From Solen grandis (lineage: Eukaryota > Mollusca > Bivalvia > Adapedonta > Solenidae): 64,000 nt of DNA. The stretch spans positions 83,264,395-83,328,394 of the forward strand of contig CM037778.1 of NCBI GenBank assembly GCA_021229015.1, written 5' to 3'. Position numbers and translations under genes: made by a program. The notes beneath the pieces are model-generated. The model had not been told where the DNA came from and made no database searches. It saw only the letters and a program-made list of their open reading frames with translations. Positions 1-9,968 of this stretch are shown here, in pieces (the stretch's first letter is position 1; each line of letters opens with the position of its first letter).

Positions 1-843
1 TAAACATAGAAATAACTTTCTTTGAATTATCATGATAAATATAAATGTATATAAACATTTCTTTAAAAAGAAATAATCCCAGAGAGACACTATTAAGAAT
101 ATTGTAAAAGGTTTACAATATTACCATAACTTGTTTATTTGTTCGTAAGTAAGAAAAGAACCATAAATGACTAAAATATTATTCGATTATAGCAATATTT
201 CATGTTACATAAATGTCTTGTATTAAATGGAAGAACCTTCGACCTTTTTCTGTTGTACAATACAAATATCTTATCAATTCCGTTTGGTGACAACGGTGTA
301 AATATAATAATACAATGATACGAGTTTAAAACGTCTTTCCAAATGGGGTTATCGGTAGATTTTACATTTAAAGAACATATATTGACCTGATTTAGACAGA
401 GATTTGATATTCTGGTTAATGGAGGTAATAACTTGGTATTCTTTGTCACAAACAATAAGTCTTCTGATGATCTAATTATCCATCTAATTTTAAGATGTTA
501 TAAAACATTATAGTATCATTCTGAATGCCCCTTTTAAATAATCTTGTTATGTTCTTATTTTGTTTAATTAGTGTTGTTTTTTTCCCACATGAAATTAAAA
601 AAAAATAACGTTTCTAATTCCTTCATTACGATTTTGTAGGGTTTGCTAATGAAAAGAGACTGTTATTTTGCCTATTGGTGTAAGTATTCCTTTTGAGCAG
701 ACGATCAGTAGGTTTTGTTTTTGAAGTATTTTATCTTTAAAGTTAATTTCAAGCATGTTACAGAATTTTATGCCTAGAAGTCTGAATTCAATATACCGTT
801 CAGACTTTAATCCGAGGAATAATACTTTTTTTCTTAATTTCAA
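1..843 (-). mobile_element. Non-LTR retrotransposon (LINE) ORF2 C-terminal fragment, copy 1
   Basis: Read on the minus strand, 843 to 646 encodes a stretch with the pattern FRLLGIKF...LTPIGKIT, which matches the region just after the reverse transcriptase palm in many LINE ORF2 proteins and resembles the two LINEs at 8.2-12.9 kb. Further along (455 to 171) the motif IWKDVLNSY parallels FWIDVLKSY in the 8.2-kb copy. The frames are broken, so this is a dead fragment. Positions 1-631 recur at about 27329-27976 in the same orientation with only small differences. The fragment runs off the left edge of the window. Confidence 0.65.
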
Positions 844-1077
844 AACCGCACTACTGTTGTTTTATCCATATGTATATCAAGGCCAAAGATCTTTCAATAG
901 AATGTTAAAGTTTCAATTGCATTGTATAGTAATATTTCTGTTACCTCTAAAATATGAGCTGTGTTGTCAGCTACATAGATATTTTAAATTTAACGTTTCG
1001 TACTTTAATATTTGTATTATAACGGAACCATAGCAGGTAGTATCTCAGCACATAGTATAAATATATATAGTTGAATA

Positions 1078-1200
1078 GGGCCTCCGTGGCCGACAGGGTA
1101 AAGTCGTTGTCTTTAACACTCACTCAGCCCCTCTGGTTAATGGAAGTTATTACTTGGCATTATTTGTCATAAACAATAAGTCGTCTAGTTATCTTATTAT
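1078..1200 (+). repeat. SINE 5' head fused to a repeat fragment
   Basis: 1078-1137 looks like the tRNA-related head of a SINE: GGGCCTCCGTGGCCGACAGG followed by GTCGTTG and CACTCACTCAGCCCCTC. The same head type would precede the SINE body seen at 17.58 kb. From 1136 the sequence switches to a partial copy of 412-476 (TGGTTAATGGA...CAATAAGTCGTCT), which also occurs near 27750-27800. The junction suggests an insertion or template switch. Only the head is present here. Confidence 0.5.
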
Positions 1201-1324
1201 TTCCTATGTCTATTTGAGATAAAAAAATTAAAGAGCAATATGTGATAGAACAAAATTGCTTAATGTGTACAGCAACTATTTACAAATACACAAGTTATGC
1301 AACTGCTTACTTTTTACTTAATAC

Positions 1325-2115
1325 GTAGCTGCTGACCAACTAACCTACAACCCGAACAACCAAAATACCTGGTACATTCTGACCGACCTACCTACAACCT
1401 TACAAGCCAACATACCTCGCTACTGACAGAATTACCAACCCCAGAACGACGACTACCTAGCAACTGACCGACCTACCTACAACCAGACCAACCGACATAC
1501 CAAGCCACTAACCAACAACTAACCTACAACCCGAACAACCAACATGCCTACATATCTGACCGACCTACCTACAACCAGACCAAGCACCATACCTAGCCAC
1601 TGACCGACTAATCTAAAACCCGAACAACCAACATGCCTACATACTGACCGACCTACCTACAGCCTGACCAACCAACATATCTAGCTACTGACCGACTAAC
1701 CTACGACCCGAGCAACCAAAATACCTACCTTCTGACCGACCTACTACCCGACCAACCAACTGACCTATCCCAACCAAAATACCAGTCTACTGACCGAACG
1801 ACCTACAACCCGACCAACAAATTACCTATCTACTGACCGACCTACAACCCGACCAACCAACATACCTGTCTACTGATCTACCTACAACCCGACTAACCAA
1901 CATACCTGTCTACTGACTGACGGACCTACAACTCGACTAACCAACATACCTATCTACTGACTGACGGACCTACAACCCGACCAACAAATTACCTATCTAC
2001 TGACCGACCTACAACCCGACCAACCAACATACCTATCTACTGATCGACCGACATACCTATCTACTGACCGACCAACATACCTATCTACTGACTGACCAAC
2101 ATACCTCTCTACTGA
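1325..2115. repeat. Degenerate ~36-bp minisatellite (CTACTGACCGACCTACAACC type)
   Basis: About 790 bp made of variants of a unit containing TACTGACCGACC, TACAACCCGACCAACC and AACATACCT. Unit length varies because short sub-blocks are gained or lost; copies between 1790 and 2100 are the most regular. The strand is very poor in G. It ends about 100 bp upstream of the receptor pseudogene. Confidence 0.85.
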
Positions 2116-2213
2116 GATGAAAAAAATGAAACATATATATGTGCATAAAAACAGTATATAAAATTCTGCCTTTTAAAAAAGCAACTTCGTGAATAAAATT
2201 CGAGAGAGAAAAT

Positions 2214-4229
2214 ATGTTGAATATATTTATTCTCGTTTTTATGACATCACTTGCACATTCCCAGTACGATTATTATTCTTACTGTGGGCATGTTAATAAG
2301 TGTGATCCAGAGAATCAGAATTGTTACTGTGATTCGTGGTGCCAAATGCGGAAAGATTGTTGTTCAGAGTTCCAGAATGAAAACATGACAATTGATGATG
2401 TGCGCCTTGCATTCAAGTGTTAAAGTATACCGGAATTAGAAGTCAGAATTTCCAACATTTAGATAAACAAAAGGATGGAATGTATACTGTAGCTACATGT
2501 TCGACAGAAAACACTATACGCTATTTATGCGAAAAACCAAGATATGAGGCATTTGAAAAAGCGGCGGTTTCGAATGTAGAGCGCAAATTATTGTACAGAA
2601 ACATGTATTGTGCTTATTGTAATTTTGATTACGACTTTAAATTTTGGAATGTAGAAGCATATTGTCGAGGTGCTAAACACACGATAAACGTACATAATGA
2701 GTATGACCCCCAAAATTGCGATTTGTTCTTCACAAAACCAGACGATATTGTAACGACAAAATGTCCATTTCCAGGACCAATAAATACATGTCCAGAAGAT
2801 CAAAAGAGGGTATGCTATGGTATACAACAAAGCTAATGATGTGTTCCGTAACAAGTTTTGTGCTCTTTGTAATGGACTAGCTAAAAAGGACATTTTTTAA
2901 AAGAAAGAATCCAGAACACAATCTAGTTCCATTCGGTAAAGAGTATTCCATGCAATTACCTGTAGACTTAAATAGTCAAACAAACGGTGACTTTGAATAT
3001 CTTTGTAAGGACGCTGAAATATATAATCCATTAACAAAAGAATGTCGTAAAATATATTGTTTTCCACCGGCCATTGCCAAGAAAGGTCGTTGTGTTTCAG
3101 GCAAATATTCAAGTTACGCAGTACAACTGAAAAATAATGCGTCAAACCAGACTTTGACGCTCAATTCTAACTGCACGTATATGAAAATAGACACTGGCAA
3201 TTATAAAGGATAAACAATTCAGAATTGTATGTAAATTCTACTAACAAAGTATATCCTTCTACAGATGTTATTACTCTGGATAATGATGTCTTCGTTTATA
3301 ACCAAAATAACCAATCCTGTGACGAAAACTGCGAAAACCCTGACGTATGGTTTCAGCACGCCACAGGATTAGTTTCAGCAGTTGGCTCAATAGTCTCAAT
3401 TGTTTCTCTAGCGATTGCCATTATAGTTTATTTCAGTTTCCCTCAATTTCTGAACACACCAGGCAAGAATCTAGTGTCACTCATGGTTTCTTTTTTCTTT
3501 GCTCAACTTCTTTTCATATTGTCTGTGCCGGCACAATATAACAAGGCTGTTTGTAAAGTCATTGCTGTTCTAATACATTTTTTCTTCCTTGTAGCATTTT
3601 GTTGGATGAATGTCATGGCTCTAGATTCTTTGTTAACGTTCTCAAAACAGTTTAACACTCCTAGATCTACAAACAAATCGTCCAAACGTTTCTATTTATA
3701 CAACTTATATGCTTGGCTTTTACCATTCTGTATAGTTGCTACTGCAGTTATTCTTGACAATTTTGCCGTGGAAACAAAATTATCAAGTTTTCAGCCTCGT
3801 TATGGTTATGCCATTTGTTGGATCAATTCGCGAAACGCTTTGATTTTATTTTTTGCTGGACCGCTTACTTTATTTACACTGTTAAATATAATATCTTTTG
3901 TTTTTACGGCCGTTACTATTGTACAAGCCAAGAGGGATGCTTCAATTGTTCAACAGAAAAAGAAAAATGCGTGTTCCCTTCTTATAAATATTAAGTTGGC
4001 TCTAATAAAGGGACTAACCTGGGTGTTTGCATGTATTGCTAATGCTGCTAACGAGCCCGTTTTCTGGTTTATATTTATACTTTTTAATACATTACAGGGC
4101 TTTTTTATATGTGTGAGTTTTGTTTGTACCAAGAAGGTATACAGACTTATGGTGCAAAGGTATCACGAATTCTCTAGCACTGCAGTGAAAACGACAACCA
4201 CGTCTCCAGACAAAAGGATTGGGTTATAA
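2214..4229 (+). pseudogene. Class B2/Methuselah-like seven-transmembrane receptor, intronless, frameshifted
   Basis: The open segments are 2214-2423, 2417-2836, about 2820-2900, 2950-3213 and 3225-4229, which lie in frames that change at least four times, so no single protein can be read. The first segment starts with a hydrophobic signal-peptide-like stretch (residues 1-17) and then a somatomedin-B-like cysteine cluster (YCGHVNKCDP...CYCDSWC...DCC). The middle segments form a cysteine-rich extracellular region. The last segment (334 residues) carries seven hydrophobic helices at roughly 48-70, 82-101, 110-133, 161-181, 204-232, 254-275 and 281-303, with GLTWVF in helix 6 and NTLQGFF in helix 7, typical of secretin/adhesion/Methuselah-type receptors. 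No introns are seen, which fits either a retrocopy or a naturally intronless molluscan expansion. Sequencing error could account for one shift but hardly four. Ligand unknown. Confidence 0.8.
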
Positions 4230-4331
4230 AATGTACTGAACAAAATTAAAGACAGGAATTGTAACAATGTTTGTAAATGTTACCAATATTTTACATATTG
4301 AAGAGTTGTTTTTGATCTCGAAATTGCCTTT

Positions 4332-4888
4332 TAGCTCACCTGAGCGAGGCTCAGGGTGAGCTTTTGGGATACTTGATTGTCCGTCGTCAGTCGTCCGTCA
4401 ACAATTTTGATGTTTACACACTAGAGGCCACAATTTTGATCCAATCTTCCTCAAACTTGGTCAGAATGTTTGTCTTGATGATATCTTGAACCCTTTCGAT
4501 AATGGGTCAGGTTGGATCCAAAAGTAGGTCAGTAGGTCAAATCTCAGAAAAATCTTGTTTACACATTAGAGGCCACAATTTTGAGCCAATCTTCCTCAAA
4601 CTTGGTCAGAAAGTTTGTCTTGATGATATCTCGAACCAGTTCGAAAATGGGCCGGGCCGAACCGAAAAGTAGCAATAGTAAATTTAGAAAATCTTATACC
4701 TGAGGGCAACATTTTTGGAACTTTGGCAGAATGTTTGTCATGATGATATCTTTTGTGGATGGGGTCAGAAAATTCCTGAACATTGTTTCACCTCATCATC
4801 TTAATTCTAAAGCAATCTGTTTTGTACAGGCAATGCTTGATACTTTTCTCAGGTGAGCGATCTAGGGCCATCTTGGCCCTCTTGTTAG
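4332..4888 (+). mobile_element. Hairpin-ended repetitive element, family A, first 3' end
   Basis: Begins with an imperfect hairpin, AGCTCACCTGAGC...CTCAGGGTGAGCT (about 4334-4362), and ends with AGGGCCATCTTGGCCCT (4864-4880) followed by CTTGTT. Inside, a unit of roughly 130 bp beginning near TTTACACA(C/T)TAGAGGCCAC is repeated (about 4412 and 4559). There is no coding sequence. The terminal hairpins recall rolling-circle (Helitron-like) non-autonomous elements, but the canonical CTRR end is not clear, so the class is left open. Confidence 0.6.
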
Positions 4889-6030
4889 TGTTTACATTCT
4901 AGCATCTTCATTTCTTTCAAGCAATCATCTTCAAACTTTATGACAATGTTTATGACCATGATAACTTGATCGAGTTTGATTATGGCGGAGAATGGCCGAT
5001 AAGGTCAGGAGTAATGTCCCTTTTAATATAAAATTGCCAGCTTTCCCTTTGTTTACACTCAAGCGTCTTTATTATTTGAACAATCATTTTAAACTTTATT
5101 ACAATGATTATGACCATAATCCTCGAGGGAGTTCGATTATGGTGAGATCGGCCAGTTAGGTTAGGAGTTACCCCTTTTAATATAAAAGCCAGAATTCACT
5201 TTGTTTACATTCTAGCGTCTTCAATTTTTGAACAATCATCATCAAGCTTTATGATAATATTTATGACCATAATCTCTTGCTCAAGTTTGGTTGTAGCAGA
5301 TATTTGTTCCTTAGAGCAGGAGTTATGGCCTTTTATTTATAACAAATGCCTGATTTTATCTTGTTTACACTCCAGCATGTTCATTTCTTGAGCAATCTTC
5401 TTCAAACTTTACATAAATGTTTATTGTCAAAATCTCTCAGCTAGGTGTGATTATGACTGACATTGGCCTATAAGGTCAGGAGTTATGGCCCTTTGATTTA
5501 AAAAACATTCAACAATTTTAGTGTTTACACTCTAGTAAACCACAAATTTGATCAAATCTCCCTCAAACTTGTTTAGACTATGCCTTGAAAATATCTCAGT
5601 CGAGTTTGATTATGGATGGGGCAGGGTCAAAAAGTAGGTCACTAGTTCAAATCTTGGTTGAATCTCGTTAATATTTCACACACCACATTTTTGCTCAGTC
5701 TTTCTCAAACTTGCTTAGAATGTTTGTCTTGATGTATATTGGTCAGGTTCAGTCAGGGGGAAAAAAACATTATTCAAACTTGATCAGAATGTTTGTCATG
5801 ATGATATTTTGGTCAAGTTCAATCATAGATTTTGTTGAGTCATATAGTAGGTCACTAGGTCAAATCTTAGTAAAATATTGATTACACCACATGTGATCTC
5901 TTTTTTATAGTCAAATTTTTTTGGCAGACTTGTTAGAAATGTTTGTCTTGATATCTCGGTGAACTTCGATCATGGGTACGGCATAGTTAGTAGTCTGGTG
6001 AGCGACTAAGGGCCATCATGGCCCTCTTAT
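4889..6030 (+). repeat. Tandem ~160-bp repeats ending in a second family A 3' hairpin
   Basis: Immediately after the first CTTGTT end, units starting GTTTACA(C/T)TC(T/C)AG recur at about 4889, 5050, 5201, 5364 and 5521. They share blocks such as CAAACTTTA, ATGACCATAAT and AAGGTCAGGAGTTATGGCCC. The array ends with another hairpin, AGGGCCATCATGGCCCT (6009-6025), followed by CTTAT. No second 5' hairpin head is present, so one element may carry two alternative 3' ends, or a 3' end may have been added in tandem. Confidence 0.65.
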
Positions 6031-7480
6031 AACTTTGTATTTTACAGTGCATTTCTAAGTCGCTAATACAATATGATGACGCACAATATATAGAGCAAAC
6101 TATCAGGCTTGGACTTGGCTGAAGATATTGTAATATGCATCTAATCAATCATGTTTTTAGTTGAATCAAAACAAATAAATTTGTATTTAATCCATTTTTT
6201 TTTTAAGCTTAATTCATGTTTATGCTTTCTTATATAATAACACATATGCTTTGTGATTTAAGAGACTGCTCTGTATTCCAGTCCTCAAAAACAATTTTAC
6301 CATAGTATGATCTCAAGCTCTTGTTTAAAGTATGGCCAATATTTGTAGAAATTTCGAGAACACATGATCCAATGAAAAAAATACTCTGATACAAAATAAA
6401 TTGAACCAAGGGGTTCGTTGATTTCAAAGAATTATTTATTATATCTTGCAGGAATACGTGATTGGACTGCATACATTCCTTTAAAATCAAATGCTCTCGA
6501 AGTAAAAAACATGTACACACCATTTGTGTCATACAATATTGCATTATGTTTTATACAAATTATATTTTGGAAAAAAATAATACAACGAATGTAAACCCAC
6601 GTGCAAATTTTCTATTGCAACTGAGTAAACATGTAGTTAGTGTTTGAATATATCGCACAGTCGCAGAATGCAGAAGATCACTCGCTCAAGTCTAAGACCC
6701 ATGCTTTCCTCGTTTCAAAATACACATTAAATACCAATATTTAGCTGCTTCCTACTGTGCCTTATTTCTTTTAAGTTGAGAGTGTGATGAATTACCCATG
6801 TGTTCTGGCTTATGAGTGACATAGCAGCATATCGTTTGCCATATATTTAGATTAAGTTAACTTTATGTATGAATTTTATTTTGAATTGTGTATTTTCTAC
6901 TAATAATGATTAATTATTTACTAATTACAATTGTCATATCACAGATGTGGAGCAATGGATTTGACTGAGAGAGATAAGGGTTTTTCCTTCATAGACTGTT
7001 CTTCAAACAGTATAATGTACATTTAAAGTTTACGTGTGAATCAGCAATTGATTTTCTTTTAAATATATGTTAAGAAAGATACGGAAACATTGTTTTGTAT
7101 ATGTATGCATTTTATTATCAAAGTTGTTGTAAATTAGGATATGTTTATTAATACATTCATATGTTGAATAATTAAATAGTTTAGTCCCCTTTACTACTTT
7201 TAAAATATGACACGTTTTGCAATAAAGTTATTACCGATCACTGATGGCTTCTTTTAATTTTTGGAACAAGATTATAACAAATACTTTAAAGGATGTTTGA
7301 CATAACTCCACGTCAGTATTATGAAATGCAATGCAAATATTTGCATTACAAAATAGATTAATAAGTACCAGTTCTTGAACAAAACAAAATCTGTTTTTCT
7401 GTAAACTTATTGTATATCTATGTCATAAGAGGATCACCTCTGTTGAAAGTATATGAACTATTACAATACTATTGAAAGCA
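6031..7480. other. AT-rich unannotated stretch
   Basis: No protein family, RNA or repeat is recognised. The longest open frame (6230-6544, minus) has no domain-like pattern. Confidence 0.5.
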
Positions 7481-7551
7481 ACAGTTAAATGCAAACATTA
7501 AATCAATTGCAGCATAATTCAACATTGATAAAGAAGTCACGGACAGTCGCT

Positions 7552-7745
7552 AATATTTTGTTGTTGTTGTGCTGGTGTTTAGAATCGCTGCAACTATATC
7601 AGCCTAATATTTTGTTGTTGTTGTGCTGGTGTTTAGAATCGCTGCAACAGTATATCAGTCATATAGCGACATTCAGCTAAATACAGGGTGGAGGATGACC
7701 CCGAGTACAGAGAGTAAGGGTCGAGGCCATCCCCGTTGCTCCGTA
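7552..7745 (-). mobile_element. V-SINE-like fragment, reverse orientation, with internal 53-bp duplication
   Basis: 7670-7720 contains TCATATAGCGAC, GGTGGAGGATGACCCCGAGT and ACAGAGAGT. These are the reverse complement of the conserved part of the SINE at 17585-17805 (ACTCGGGGTCTTCCTCCACC...GTCGCTATATGA). The TTGTTGTTGTTG tail sits at the left, as expected for the reverse orientation. The tail block TAATATTTTGTTGTTGTTGT...CGCTGCAAC is duplicated (starting about 7551 and 7604). Confidence 0.7.
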
Positions 7746-7893
7746 CAATACAACTGTATATAACTATGTTTATATAAACATACATGTAAATTACATCATA
7801 TACCTAATGCAATATTTAATTTTTAACTTTGAGTCAATTATGAACAAAGTGGTAGTTTAAATTATATAATAGAAGTAATACAAACATAAGATA

Positions 7894-7926
7894 AAGAAGA
7901 AGAAGAAGAAGAAGAAGAAGAAGAAA
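7894..7926 (+). repeat. (GAA)n microsatellite
   Basis: About ten GAA units in a row, then an A run. The stretch lies in AT-rich DNA between the SINE fragment and the LINE; no gene is near. Confidence 0.95.
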
Positions 7927-8149
7927 AAAACAAGTTGCCTTTCCTACATAGAATTCTTAAGCAATAAAAAAATCTATATTGGTATACATACAACATAAGT
8001 AAAGTAAAGCATCTGTACCTTATTATGTCCGTGTTAAAAATACTGTTTCCTTTCTTCTAATTTTAATGTGTTGGCGTATATTGTGTATTGTTGTGTAATA
8101 TAAGCTACAGCTAAATCATATGTTGGTTTAAGTTTTAAAACCCTACTGT

Positions 8150-9968
8150 GATATAACATTTTTTTTAGTAAATGATATTAAAAGATTTTCCACCATACAT
8201 GTGTCGTTTAATACACCAAATAAGAAATCCTTGAATACAGTTTTAGATGTTTTAAGATATTTTTCAATTATATCTGGATTAAATGTCAATTTTGATAAAA
8301 CAAAGGTCATTTGGATAGGTTCTTTAAAGTATATCACGAGATCTATTAAAACAAGATGGAAACTTTCATGGGGGAAACTCAATTTAAATTACTAGGGATA
8401 TATTTTGATGTGGATCTAAACAAAATACAGCAATTAAATTATCAAAGGCAGGAAGAAAAAATGAAGAAAATTATTTCATATTGGAAAAGAAGGAAACTTA
8501 CACCGCTAGGAAGAATTACTGTTGTAAAATCTTTACTTGTGCCACTACTTACAAATCTTTTCATTAGTTTACCCTCTCCAACAAAAACATTTATGAAATA
8601 TCTCAGTGATATGTTAAACAAATTTGTATGGGATGGTAAAACAAAAATAAAGAATTCAGTTTTTATTAAAGATTATAATGAAAGTGGTTTGAGAATGATT
8701 GATATAGAGAAATATGAAATTAGTATGAAAATAAAATGGTTTAAAAGTGTGATATTATTTTATATATAAATTAAATTTTAAAATTTAAGGAAAATTTTTT
8801 CTATCAAAAATAAATTTTGGATTGATGTCCTGAAATCATATATATTGTATATTGTAAGTTCAAAATTAAAATTTTGATCAATTGTTAAATATGCCATTGT
8901 TTTATAATGAAAGTTTTATGATAAATTCAAATTATATTTATATGCCTGATTTATATGAAAAAGGGCTTCGATATGTTAAGGATTTAAATTATTTTAAAAA
9001 TAGAAAAAAATTTTAAATTTTTTTAATGAAAAAAAGTAACATACATTTAACCTGTCATAATCCTTGTCTAAATTGTTATATGCATCCAATACTAACTAGA
9101 GCGGATTAAAATAAGTATATATATAATATTTTAATAAAAAACAATGAAATTCCCACAAGCAAAGAACAATGGATATCTATATATGACAGTTGTGAAATTA
9201 ATTGGAATATAACATACAGAAACGTATACAAATGTACGAAAGATACTTATTTACAAAGGCTACAAACGAGAATAGTTCACAGAATTTTTCCAACTAATTC
9301 ACTGCTTTTTAAAATGAACATTGTTAATAGTAATTTATGTACATTTTGTAAAGTTTGCGAGGAAACTATAATTCATCTTTTTTATGATTGTGAAAAAATA
9401 AAGCCTTTAATAAGATTTGTGAGTAACTTAAGTAAGAAAGTAGATCCAGAAATCATAATAAATAGTAAAAATATTATATTAGGTTTATGTGATAGTGATT
9501 GTAAATTTGATACTATAAGTTTAGAAATGAAAAAATATATTTTTTGGTGCAAGAAGAAAGAAATAATTTCTTCCATTTTTTGGTTTTAAAAAGAACCTAA
9601 GGTTGTCTTGGGACATTTTTAAATTAACAGAAGTAAATAAAAAAGAAAGTGACAAATGGGCAATTGTTAGATATTGTGTGCAGGAAGATTAACCTACATT
9701 TATAAATTAATAGAACATTCAGGGGATTGTCTGTAGATATTTCTTTTTTTTTTCTTTTTCCTATTCTTCAAAAATATTTTTTAACCTTTACTGATCCTAA
9801 ACTTAATCTGTATAAAGAAAATTGTATTTCTAGTGGTTTTTATATGATGAAAATTATATGTTAAATTTATACATGTAGATATATGCAGTTTGATATTGTA
9901 AGGTGGTGAGTAGGATGGTTCCCCGACCTACTTCCATCAGAAGACGGGGATAATAAAGGTTAAAAAAA
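8150..9968 (+). mobile_element. 5'-truncated LINE copy with 3' end and A-rich tail
   Basis: Broken ORF2 pieces in order. 8201-8395 has GLNVNFDKTKVIWIG, the block after the reverse transcriptase catalytic site. 8356-8769 has FKLLGIYFDVDLN, WKRRKLTPLGRITVVKSL and FVWDGKTKIK. 9314-9589 has the zinc-knuckle-like CTFCKVCEETIIHLFYDCE. The endonuclease and the catalytic part of the reverse transcriptase are absent, so the copy is 5' truncated. The 3' end appears to be the GC-richer piece at about 9900-9960 (ACCTACTTCCATCAGAAGAC) followed by GGTTAAAAAAAAG. Several stops and shifts make it inactive. It meets the minus-strand LINE at about 9969, tail to tail. Confidence 0.75.

Noticed and set aside
4332..6030. 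Firm assignment of the hairpin-ended families to Helitrons
   Set aside because: The 3' hairpin fits, but the conserved CTRR end and TC start are not clear, so the class was left open.
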